DNA from: Gemmatimonadaceae bacterium | GTDB lineage: Bacteria; Gemmatimonadota; Gemmatimonadetes; Gemmatimonadales; Gemmatimonadaceae | Assembly (NCBI GenBank): GCA_019689955.1 | Contig: JADGGM010000240.1 | Location: forward strand, 1 to 5,713 | Reading direction: 5' to 3' | DNA: 5,713 bases | Part shown: piece after piece, positions 1 through 5,713 of the stretch | Layout of the letters: every line of letters starts with the position of its first letter | Position numbering within the stretch: position 1 is the first letter of the stretch | Notes under the pieces: generated by a model | Seen by the model: the letters and a program-made list of their open reading frames with translations, nothing else | What the model was told of the DNA's origin: nothing | The model's database searches: none | Program-made: the position numbers and the translations under genes

Positions 1-1
1 G

Positions 2-1414
2 CTCAAGGTGGTGGGGCGCGCGGGGGTCGGCGTGGACAACATCGCGCTCGACGCCGCGACCGCGCTCGGCGTCGCGGTGATCAACGCCCCGGCCGGGAAC
101 ACGATCGCCGTGGCCGAGCTGTTCTTCGGCGCCGCCATCTCGCTCCTCCGCCACCTCCCGCAGGCCGTGACGTCGATGCAGGCCGGACGGTGGGATCGGA
201 GCAAGCTGCTCGGGAGCGAGCTCAAAGGGCGTACGCTCGGCATCGTCGGCCTCGGGCGCATCGGGAGCGAGGTCGCGATCCGCGCCAGGGCGTTCGGGAT
301 GTCGCTCGTCGGGTACGACCCCTACGTGGGCGACGAGCGCTTCCAGTCGCTCCACGTGCAGCGCGCCGCAACGCTCGACGCGTTGCTCGCCGTCGCCGAC
401 GTGCTCACGGTTCACACCCCGCTCACGGATGAGACCAAGGGGATGATCGGCCGGCGCGAGCTGGCGAAGCTCCCGAGCGGGGCGATCGTCGCCAACCTCG
501 CGCGCGGAGGGATCATCGACGAGGACGCACTCGTCGCCGCGCTCACCGCGGGGGAGCTGCGCGGTGCGCTCATCGACGTGTACGTGGCCGAGCCGCTGCG
601 CGCGGACCACCCGCTGCGGAGCGCGCCGAACGTGATCCTCACCCCGCACATCGGCGCCTCCACGGGGGAGGCGCAGCGCAACGTGGCCGTGGACGTGTGC
701 GTCGCCGTGCGCGACGCGTTGCTGCGCGGCGAGCTGTCGCGCTCGATCAACGTGGCGGAGGTGAGCGGGCTCCAGTGGGAGGCGCTCCAGCCCGGGCTCT
801 TCGTGGCGCGCCGCGCCGCGGCGATCGCGCGCGCGCTCCTCGCCAACCGCGGCGTGCGGGCCACGCGCCGCCTCGTCGTGCGCAGCGGCCCCGCGCTCGT
901 GGGGGGGAGCGGGGCGCTCCTCGCCGCGGCCGCCATGGGCGCGCTCGAGGGCGTGCTCGACGTGGACCGGCTCAACCTCATCAACGCGCGCGCGCTCGCC
1001 GAGGCGCACGGGCTGGAGCTGTCGGTCGCGGAGTCGTCGCAGCTCGAGCACCCGAGCGCGGTGGAGGTAACGCTGAGCGGCGGGATGGAGTCGATCACGA
1101 TCGCCGGGGTCGCGGCCACCGGGATGGCGCCGCGCATCACGCGGATCGGCAGCTTCCACGTGGACGTGACCCCGCGCCAGACGCTCATCGTCCTCACGAA
1201 CCACGACGTCCCCGGGGTGATCGGGCGCGTGGGGACGCTCCTCGGCACGGCCGGCGTGAACATCGCCGAGTACCACCAGGCGCGCCTGCTGCAAGGGGGG
1301 GAAGCGCTCGCCGCGATCTCGGTGGACGGCGTCGTGAGCGAGGAGCTGCGCCGCTCGCTCCTCGAGCTCCCCGACGTCCTCTCCGCGGCGATCGTCAACT
1401 TCCGCGGGTCGTGA
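2..1414 (+). CDS. serA: D-3-phosphoglycerate dehydrogenase, 5'-truncated
   Basis: Oxidises D-3-phosphoglycerate to 3-phosphohydroxypyruvate with NAD+, the first step of serine synthesis in the cytoplasm. The reading frame is open to the window edge. The first visible residues, LKVVGRAGVGVDN, belong to the middle of the N-terminal substrate-binding domain, so by comparison with family members of about 525 residues some 65-70 residues are missing. Counting the GTG codon at position 8 as residue 1, the sequence shows the nucleotide-binding GLGRIG (81-86) with the ribose-binding Asp104, then the catalytic triad Arg166 (in ARGGIIDE), Glu195 (in DVYVAEP) and His214 (in PHIGAST). An ASB intervening domain follows (about 245-385), and a C-terminal ACT domain (about 392-465) contains NHDVPGVIGRVGTLLGTAGV and conserved Asn418. 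The ASB plus ACT layout is that of the long (type 1) enzyme, often serine-inhibited. The gene ends with TGA, 40 nt before the FAD oxidase, so co-transcription is likely. Confidence 0.94.
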   Translation, partial: LKVVGRAGVGVDNIALDAATALGVAVINAPAGNTIAVAELFFGAAISLLRHLPQAVTSMQAGRWDRSKLLGSELKGRTLGIVGLGRIGSEVAIRARAFGMSLVGYDPYVGDERFQSLHVQRAATLDALLAVADVLTVHTPLTDETKGMIGRRELAKLPSGAIVANLARGGIIDEDALVAALTAGELRGALIDVYVAEPLRADHPLRSAPNVILTPHIGASTGEAQRNVAVDVCVAVRDALLRGELSRSINVAEVSGLQWEALQPGLFVARRAAAIARALLANRGVRATRRLVVRSGPALVGGSGALLAAAAMGALEGVLDVDRLNLINARALAEAHGLELSVAESSQLEHPSAVEVTLSGGMESITIAGVAATGMAPRITRIGSFHVDVTPRQTLIVLTNHDVPGVIGRVGTLLGTAGVNIAEYHQARLLQGGEALAAISVDGVVSEELRRSLLELPDVLSAAIVNFRGS

Positions 1415-1454
1415 GCCGCGCCGCCGTGCGCGCGTCGTCCCGGCATCGGCGCGC

Positions 1455-2825
1455 ATGAGCGCCGTGCTGAGCACCGACGCGAGCGTTCGCGCCGCGTTCG
1501 GCCGCGATGCATCGGGGCTCGAGCTGATCCCCGAGGCCGTGGCACGCCCGACGTCGGTCGACGAGGTGGTCGATGTGGTGCGGAACGCGGCCGCGCGCGG
1601 GAGCACGGTGACGCCGGCCGGCGGCCAATCGAGCACCACCGGGGCGTCGATCACCGATCGCGGCGTGCTCCTCTCGCTCCGCGGGCTCGACCGGATCCTG
1701 GACATCGATCGCGCCGCGCGCACCGTGCGCGTGCAGGCGGGCGCGTGGATCGCGGACGTCAAGCGCGCGGTCGCGGCGGAAGGGCTCCTCCTCGCCCCGG
1801 ACCCCACGAGCGAGGAGGAGGCGACGATCGGCGGCGCGGTCGCGTGCAACGCATCGGGGGCGCGGTCGCTGCGGTACGGGCCCACGCGGGCGCACGTGCG
1901 CGCGCTGCGCGTGGTGCTCGCGAGCGGGGAGGTGGTGGAGCTGCGCCGCACGCCGCTCGAGAAGAACACCGTCGGCTACGCGATGGCGCAGGATCCGGTC
2001 GATTGGTTCATCGGGAGCGAGGGGACGCTGGGCGTGGTGGTGGAAGCGGAGCTCGCGCTCCTCCCGCTCCCGGCGCGCGTGATCGGGTTCGGCATCCCCT
2101 TCGCACACGAGCGCGACGCCTTCGCCTTCGTCGCCGCTGCGCGGACGTCCGACGCGATCAGCGCGCGGTGCCTCGAGTTCTTCGACGCGCGCGCGCTCGC
2201 GATCGTGCGCGCGGCCGGAGGCGCGGGGTGGGGCGGGACGTCGGCGGCGCTCGTGTACGCGGAGCAGGCGATGCGCGAGGACGCCGAGCCCCCGCTCGAT
2301 GCGTGGCTCGCGCTCGCCGAGGCGCACTGCGCCGTGATCGCGGACGCGCAGGTGTTCGACAGCGAGAGCGCGCTGCGCGATGCACGCCGCCTCCGCCACG
2401 CCGTCCCCGCGCACATGAACGAGCGCGGCGCGACCCACCGGGCGGCGGGCGGGCGCAAGGTGTCCACCGACTGGGCCGTGCCGTACGCGCGGCTCCCCGA
2501 GGCGGTCGACGCGGCGCGCGCCGCCGCGGACGCGCACGGGGTCGAGCAGCCGGTGATCTACGGGCACGCGGGGAACGGCCACCCGCACGAGAACTTCATC
2601 GCGCGCGATGCGGACGAGCTGCGCACGGTCGAGCGCGTGGTGGACGAGACGCTGCGCCACGTGCTCCGGCTCGGCGGGACGGTGGCGGCGGAGCACGGGA
2701 TCGGGAAGCTCAAGCGCCGCTGGCTCCCGATGCAGATGAGCGAGCTGCAGATCCGCGCGATGCGCGCGCTCAGGCGGGAGCTCGACCCGGCGGGAATGTT
2801 CGCGCCGGGGAACATCCTGCCGTAG
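1455..2825 (+). CDS. FAD-linked D-2-hydroxyacid dehydrogenase (GlcD/D-LDH/D2HGDH family)
   Basis: A flavoprotein of 456 residues that should oxidise a D-2-hydroxy acid (lactate, glycolate, 2-hydroxyglutarate or similar) to the 2-keto acid. The N-terminal PCMH-type FAD-binding domain (about 22-205) shows PAGGQSSTTG (54-63), GGAVACNASGARSLRYG (126-142) and IGSEGTLG (186-193). The C-terminal FAD-oxidase domain (about 208-455) shows GHAGNGHPHEN (370-380), AEHGIGKLK (412-420) and the terminal LDPAGMFAPGNILP. His371, His378 and Glu413 align with the metal ligands known in D-2-hydroxyglutarate dehydrogenase, and Lys335 lies just before the STDWAVP strand. The usual GDGN motif reads GNGH here. No transmembrane segment or Fe-S cluster motif is seen, so it is a single-subunit type that needs an external electron acceptor. 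The ATG at 1455 has no clear Shine-Dalgarno sequence, but no upstream in-frame start exists before the serA stop. Family assignment is firm; the substrate cannot be read from the sequence. Confidence 0.9.
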   Translation: MSAVLSTDASVRAAFGRDASGLELIPEAVARPTSVDEVVDVVRNAAARGSTVTPAGGQSSTTGASITDRGVLLSLRGLDRILDIDRAARTVRVQAGAWIADVKRAVAAEGLLLAPDPTSEEEATIGGAVACNASGARSLRYGPTRAHVRALRVVLASGEVVELRRTPLEKNTVGYAMAQDPVDWFIGSEGTLGVVVEAELALLPLPARVIGFGIPFAHERDAFAFVAAARTSDAISARCLEFFDARALAIVRAAGGAGWGGTSAALVYAEQAMREDAEPPLDAWLALAEAHCAVIADAQVFDSESALRDARRLRHAVPAHMNERGATHRAAGGRKVSTDWAVPYARLPEAVDAARAAADAHGVEQPVIYGHAGNGHPHENFIARDADELRTVERVVDETLRHVLRLGGTVAAEHGIGKLKRRWLPMQMSELQIRAMRALRRELDPAGMFAPGNILP

Positions 2826-2848
2826 CGCGACGAGGCTTCACCCCCTGC

Positions 2849-2864
2849 CCGCGGTGCGCCGCGG
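2849..2864 (+). terminator. GC hairpin 23 nt after the FAD oxidase stop
   Basis: CCGCGG, loop TGCG, CCGCGG forms a perfect 6-bp GC stem with a 4-nt loop. Only a short TTT (2872-2874) follows, so this is a weak intrinsic terminator at best. It may instead be a pause or mRNA-stability element between the oxidase and cytochrome genes, or a chance product of high GC content. Confidence 0.25.
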
Positions 2865-2878
2865 CGTACGGTTTGCGG

Positions 2879-2891
2879 CGGCCGGTGGCCG
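2879..2891 (+). other. Second small hairpin in the oxidase-cytochrome gap
   Basis: CGGCC, loop GGT, GGCCG gives a 5-bp stem in the 147-nt non-coding gap (2826-2972). Further along the gap an 8-bp direct repeat CGTCAGCC occurs at 2912-2919 and 2930-2937. No convincing -35/-10 promoter pair is visible, so whether the cytochrome gene has its own promoter here is undecided. Confidence 0.2.
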
Positions 2892-2960
2892 TCCGAGAAC
2901 GTGCTGGCCGTCGTCAGCCGTCGAGCCACCGTCAGCCCGCGCCGGACCCAGCGTCGGTGC

Positions 2961-2968
2961 GAGGAGGG
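2961..2968 (+). promoter_or_regulatory. Ribosome binding site of the cytochrome c gene
   Basis: GAGGAGGG lies just before the ATG at 2973, with 5 nt between the GGAGG core and the start codon. It is the clearest Shine-Dalgarno in the window and decides the start: the longer frame from the GTG at 2901 would add 24 polar, Arg-rich residues ahead of a well-formed lipoprotein signal peptide. Confidence 0.85.
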
Positions 2969-2972
2969 ATTC

Positions 2973-3593
2973 ATGCCAGCCTCAGGTTCGTCCCGCTCGT
3001 CTCGCGTGCCGCGGTGCCACCTCGCGATCGCGGCCGCCGTGGGCGCCGCGCTCATCGTCGGCGCGTGCTCGAAGGGGGAGCGCGGCACCCGCGGTTCGGA
3101 GAGCACCGCGGCCGCGGCGCCGGCCGGGAGCACGGCCGCGCCGTCGACGCAAGCGCCGGGCGGTGCGCCGGCCAACACCACGGCGTCGGGCGGAGCCGTG
3201 GCCGGGAGCACGGGGGCCGGCGGGGCCGGCGGTGCCAACGCCGTCACGAACGCCAACGTGAGCCCGAGCAGCATCACGGCGAAGGAAATCGCGCTCGGCG
3301 ACAGCATCTTCCACGGCCAGGCGGCCGGCGGGCTGTGCTTCACCTGCCACGGCGCGGACGCCAAGGGGACGCAGCTCGCTCCGCCCCTCATCAAGCAGAA
3401 GTGGGTCACCGGCGACGGCAGCTACGGGTTCCTCGTCGCCCGCATCACGGCCGGCGTGCCCAACCCGACGCCGCCCTACCCCGGACCCATGCTCCCCAAG
3501 GGGGGCGCGCAACTGACCGACGCGCAGGTCAAGGCGGTGGCAGCGTACGTGTACTCGCTCAACCACCCGAACGTCGGGAAGAAATCGTCGTGA
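2973..3593 (+). CDS. Lipoprotein class I c-type cytochrome
   Basis: A 206-residue predicted periplasmic-side lipoprotein that carries electrons through one covalently bound haem c. Residues 1-32 form a lipoprotein signal: Arg8, Arg11 and Arg14, a hydrophobic core at about 17-31, then the lipobox VGAC with Cys32 as the lipidated residue. Residues 33 to about 100 are a low-complexity Ala/Gly/Ser/Thr/Pro linker, probably a flexible tether. The cytochrome domain (about 105-200) starts at ALGDSIFHGQ and has a single haem-binding CFTCH (Cys122, Cys125, His126). Met173 in PGPMLPKGG is the likely sixth haem ligand, and the final helix is QLTDAQVKAVAAYVYSL. The gene follows the FAD oxidase on the same strand after 147 nt, so it could accept electrons from that flavoprotein, though nothing in the sequence proves a partnership. 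It could equally serve a terminal oxidase or another dehydrogenase. Start choice rests on the Shine-Dalgarno and the signal peptide. Confidence 0.9.
   Translation: MPASGSSRSSRVPRCHLAIAAAVGAALIVGACSKGERGTRGSESTAAAAPAGSTAAPSTQAPGGAPANTTASGGAVAGSTGAGGAGGANAVTNANVSPSSITAKEIALGDSIFHGQAAGGLCFTCHGADAKGTQLAPPLIKQKWVTGDGSYGFLVARITAGVPNPTPPYPGPMLPKGGAQLTDAQVKAVAAYVYSLNHPNVGKKSS
3122..3213 (+). repeat. In-frame 14-bp direct repeat in the cytochrome linker
   Basis: GGCCGGGAGCACGG occurs at 3122-3135 and again at 3200-3213. The copies are 78 nt (26 codons) apart and both encode Ala-Gly-Ser-Thr. The sequence between them is also Ala/Gly/Pro/Thr-rich. This fits a low-complexity linker that can lengthen or shorten by slippage or recombination without breaking the frame. 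Confidence 0.5.
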
Positions 3594-3631
3594 CGCGAGG
3601 GTGACGGGACCGCGGCGGCGACGGCGCGTCA
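3591..3631. terminator. Inverted repeat between convergent genes, possible shared terminator
   Basis: TGACGCG (3591-3597) and CGCGTCA (3625-3631) form a perfect 7-bp inverted repeat around 27 nt of GC-rich sequence. The first arm starts with the TGA stop of the cytochrome gene, and the second ends with the complement of the TGA stop of the DedA-family gene. The position suits a bidirectional terminator, but the loop is long and no T-run follows on either strand, so the role is uncertain. Confidence 0.3.
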
Positions 3632-4246
3632 GGGGACGAGGCGGCCGTCCCGTCGACTCACCCATCGCTTCACCCAGCCGCCGGCAAAGCGGAGGAGGAG
3701 TCCTTCGACGAGGAAGCGGCCGCCACGCACGACGAGCGTGACGAGCACGAACTCCCCCGCCGGCATCCCGAACGCCCCCGCGATGATCGCCGCTACTTTC
3801 GACGACAGGAGCGGCAGCGACCCGAGCGCGACCACGAGCCACCCTTTCTCGCGCATGAGCGCGCTCACGTGCGCGAGGTGGCTCGACGTCACGCCGAGCC
3901 AGGTGAGGAGCGGCAGCCCGATCGAGTCGTACGCGAGCACGCCGATCCCGTAGCCGATCATCGCGCCGACGGCCGAGCCGGCGATGGTCCAGAGCGCGAG
4001 GGGGATCGCTTTCCTGGGGTCGGCGAGGCCGAGGGGGATGAGCACGGCGTCGCTCGGGCCGGGCACCACGGAGCTCTGGAGGAGCGACCACGCGGCCGCG
4101 GCCGTCCCCGACCACCCGGACTCGGCCAGGCGGTTGAGCACGCGGAGCAGCGCCGCGGTGAGGCCGACGAGCTGCCCCCACACGCCGCGCGGCTTCGGCG
4201 CGGGCGGCTGCTCGGGGCTCTTCGCGGTGAGCGGGGCGTCGCTCAC
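3629..4246 (-). CDS. DedA/VTT-family membrane protein, YqaA-like
   Basis: A 205-residue integral inner-membrane protein with the VTT (SNARE-associated, DedA) domain. DedA relatives in other bacteria are linked to lipid-carrier or phospholipid flipping, membrane potential and envelope stress; the role of this member is unknown. A polar Pro-rich N-terminus (1-20) precedes hydrophobic segments at about 24-40, 47-72, 80-105, 136-158 and 164-188. The re-entrant loop signature is SSVVPGPSDAVLIPLGLA (58-75), with Pro62, Pro64 and Asp66. YqaA-type proteins usually have an acidic residue just before the Ser-Ser, but here it is Gln57. The second half has LPLLSSKVAAIIAGAFGM and VVRGGRFLVEGLL (172-184), matching the Arg-rich end of the YqaA family. 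The GTG start overlaps the upstream stop codon by GTGA, and no Shine-Dalgarno is visible, so translation is probably coupled to the TPR gene. The next Met is at residue 96, inside the domain. Confidence 0.86.
   Translation of the reverse strand: MSDAPLTAKSPEQPPAPKPRGVWGQLVGLTAALLRVLNRLAESGWSGTAAAAWSLLQSSVVPGPSDAVLIPLGLADPRKAIPLALWTIAGSAVGAMIGYGIGVLAYDSIGLPLLTWLGVTSSHLAHVSALMREKGWLVVALGSLPLLSSKVAAIIAGAFGMPAGEFVLVTLVVRGGRFLVEGLLLRFAGGWVKRWVSRRDGRLVP
4243..4246 (-). promoter_or_regulatory. GTGA start-stop overlap (translational coupling)
   Basis: On the minus strand the four bases GTGA hold both the GTG start of the DedA-family gene and the TGA stop of the TPR gene. The bases before it (CACCTCCG) do not resemble a ribosome binding site. 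Re-initiation by ribosomes finishing the upstream gene is the simplest way to translate the second gene. Confidence 0.75.
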
Positions 4247-5713
4247 CGGAGGTGCATCTCGGTCTCGAGGCGCACGAAGCGCGGGTCGCCGCGCAAGGGA
4301 CCGAGCAGCGGGCTGGGGACGAACGCCTCGAGATCGGAATCGTGCTCCACCCGCGCCCGCTCGAGCCAGGTGAACGCGCGGTCGTGCTCGCCGAGGCCGA
4401 GGTAGGCGACCGCGATGTCGGTCGCCGAGACGCGGGGGAGACGCGCGCGGGCGCGGAGCGCTTCGGCGAGCAACTGCTGCGCCGTGTCGCGGATCCCGGC
4501 GCGCGCGTAGGCGTACGCGAGCAGCGCGAGATTGTCGGCGTTGCGCCTCGACTCGCTGTGCACCACGGCTTGCAGCTCGCGCAGCGCGTCGCGCGGACGC
4601 CCTTGTGCATCGCGTACGAGCCCCAGCACGGTCCGCGCGGCCACGAAATCCGGGGCCTGCGCGAGCGCGCCCTCCAGCGCCGCGGCGGCATCATCGTAGC
4701 GGCGGGCGACGAGCAGCGTCTGCCCCAGGTTGTAGCGGATGACGGCGGAGAAGGGATCGAGCGCCAGCGCGCGCCGCACTTCGCGCTCGCCGTCCACCAC
4801 GCGCCCCTGCTGCGTGAGCGCCTTGCCGTACCACTGATGCGCCGTCGCATCGTTGGGGTTGCGGGCGATCGCGGTGCGGTAGGCCTCCTCGGCGCCGCGC
4901 CAATCGTAGCGCCGTGCACGGACGAGCCCGAGGATCGCGTACGGTTCGGAGAGGGTGGAGTCGAGCTGCATGGCGTGCGTCGCCGCGTCGTCGGCGCGCG
5001 CGTACATCTCGAGGCTCGTCACGTGGGTGCTGTAGAGCGGGAGCACCACGTAGCACGCGCCGAGCCCGGCGTAGGCGGGAGCGTAACGCGGGTCGCGGCG
5101 GATGACCTCGCGGAAGAGCCGCACGGCCTCGAGCAGCGCGGGTGTGGTCCGCTGGCGCCATGCGTAGCGCGCGCGGAGATACAGCTCGTACGTCTCCGGG
5201 CTCGGCGTCATGCGCGGCGGGAGCGGGAGCGGATGCACGTTGAACTGCGTGGCGAGCGCGCTCACGATCGCTTCGGCGATGTCGTCCTGGATCGCGAACA
5301 CGTCCCCTTCGCCCCGGTCGAACTCCTGGGTCCACATCTGATAGCCGTTGCGCGCGTCGATGAGCTGCGCCGAGATGCGGAGGCGCGTGTCGGTCCGCCG
5401 GATGCTCCCCTCGAGCACCGTGGCGACGCCCAGCTCGCGCCCGATCTCGCGCACGTCGGTCGCACGCCCCTTGAACATCCAGGACGACGTCCGCGCGGCG
5501 ACCCGCAGCCCGGGGAGGCGGGATAGTGTGGTGATCAGTTCCTCGGTCATGCCGTCGGAAAAGTAGTCTTCCTCGGGGCGCGCGCTCATGTTCACGAACG
5601 GGAGCACGGCGATCGAGGCCTGCGGGAGGGGCGGCAAGGTGATCGCCGGGGCCCGGCGCGGGTGGGTCGCGCGCCACCCGAGCACCCCCGCGGCGGTGAT
5701 GACGAGGACGAGG
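4243..5713 (-). CDS. Membrane-anchored TolB/FlgO-like and TPR signalling protein, N-terminus cut off
   Basis: The frame stays open to the window edge, giving about 489 visible residues. The first ones, LVLVITAAGVLGW, look like a transmembrane helix, so the GTG at 5685 is probably internal and not the start. Counting that GTG as residue 1, a TolB/FlgO-like domain (about 23-145) begins with SIAVLPFVNMS and includes YFSDGMTEELITTLS, VLEGSIRR and GYQMWTQEFDR. A TPR array (about 165-445) follows, with helical repeats such as AEEAYRTAIARNPNDATAHQ. The end, PLLGPLRGDPRFVRLETEM, is typical of this family. In Gemmatimonadota and Acidobacteria such C-termini are commonly attached through one helix to an N-terminal Ser/Thr protein kinase, and elsewhere to a CadC-like winged helix or an adenylate cyclase. 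Which of these lies beyond the edge cannot be seen. The TPR part probably binds partner proteins on the far side of the membrane from the effector domain. Confidence 0.85.
   Translation of the reverse strand, partial: LVLVITAAGVLGWRATHPRRAPAITLPPLPQASIAVLPFVNMSARPEEDYFSDGMTEELITTLSRLPGLRVAARTSSWMFKGRATDVREIGRELGVATVLEGSIRRTDTRLRISAQLIDARNGYQMWTQEFDRGEGDVFAIQDDIAEAIVSALATQFNVHPLPLPPRMTPSPETYELYLRARYAWRQRTTPALLEAVRLFREVIRRDPRYAPAYAGLGACYVVLPLYSTHVTSLEMYARADDAATHAMQLDSTLSEPYAILGLVRARRYDWRGAEEAYRTAIARNPNDATAHQWYGKALTQQGRVVDGEREVRRALALDPFSAVIRYNLGQTLLVARRYDDAAAALEGALAQAPDFVAARTVLGLVRDAQGRPRDALRELQAVVHSESRRNADNLALLAYAYARAGIRDTAQQLLAEALRARARLPRVSATDIAVAYLGLGEHDRAFTWLERARVEHDSDLEAFVPSPLLGPLRGDPRFVRLETEMHLR

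Noticed and set aside
412..1545. 377-residue minus-strand frame opposite serA
   Set aside because: Ser/Arg/Ala-rich composition typical of an antisense shadow, and it opposes a firmly identified gene.
1395..2696. 433-residue minus-strand frame opposite the FAD oxidase
   Set aside because: Arg/His/Ala-rich antisense shadow without domains or a ribosome binding site.
2901..2972. GTG at 2901 as the start of the cytochrome gene
   Set aside because: It would put 24 polar, Arg-rich residues before the lipoprotein signal. The ATG at 2973 has a strong GAGGAGGG site 5 nt upstream.
1745..3604. 619-residue plus-strand open frame overlapping the FAD oxidase and cytochrome genes
   Set aside because: The translation is nearly all Arg, Gly and Ala with no motif, while the overlapping frames carry clear family signatures.
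2982..4919. 645-residue open frame on the minus strand crossing three genes
   Set aside because: It is Arg/Ala/Pro-rich with no recognisable domain and runs across the cytochrome, DedA and TPR genes. Long open shadow frames are expected at this GC content.
4252..5526. 424-residue plus-strand frame opposite the TPR gene
   Set aside because: It reads as an antisense image of TPR repeats with no motif of its own.
5683..5685. GTG at 5685 as the true start of the TPR gene
   Set aside because: The frame continues upstream to the window edge with a hydrophobic helix, so this codon is more likely an internal valine.
1..5713. CRISPR array, tRNA, rRNA, insertion sequence, toxin-antitoxin or phage genes
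   Set aside because: I looked for regular spaced repeats, cloverleaf sequence, terminal inverted repeats and transposase motifs and found none. Gene spacing and composition are uniform.

Overview
The window is GC-rich (about 70% by eye, with strong G/C bias at third codon positions) and almost fully coding. It holds five genes, two of them cut by the window edges. A membrane-anchored TolB/FlgO-like plus TPR protein of the kind common in Gemmatimonadota and Acidobacteria, a lipoprotein cytochrome c with a long Ala/Gly/Ser/Thr linker, and the codon bias together suggest a Gemmatimonadota-like soil or sediment bacterium. That placement is inference, because no marker gene is present.

Plus strand, positions 1-3593: (1) the 3' part of serA, D-3-phosphoglycerate dehydrogenase, with NAD-binding, catalytic, ASB and ACT regions; (2) 40 nt later, a complete FAD-linked oxidase of the GlcD / D-lactate / D-2-hydroxyglutarate dehydrogenase family; (3) after a 147-nt gap with two small GC hairpins, a small lipoprotein c-type cytochrome with a strong ribosome binding site. 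SerA makes a 2-keto acid from a D-2-hydroxy acid and, in other bacteria, also produces D-2-hydroxyglutarate. A flavin D-2-hydroxyacid dehydrogenase directly downstream, followed by a cytochrome, could form a recycling and electron-disposal route. This is a hypothesis from gene order.

Minus strand, positions 3629-5713: a TPR protein, with a transmembrane helix at the window edge and probably a kinase or other signalling domain beyond it, is followed by a DedA/VTT-family membrane protein of the YqaA type. The two overlap by the four bases GTGA, so they are probably one translationally coupled unit.

The two blocks converge with only 35 nt between stop codons. A 7-bp inverted repeat there includes both stop codons. 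I found no tRNA, rRNA, CRISPR array, insertion sequence or phage gene. Most of the window is ordinary chromosomal housekeeping and signalling sequence, and I do not see a clearly new system in it.
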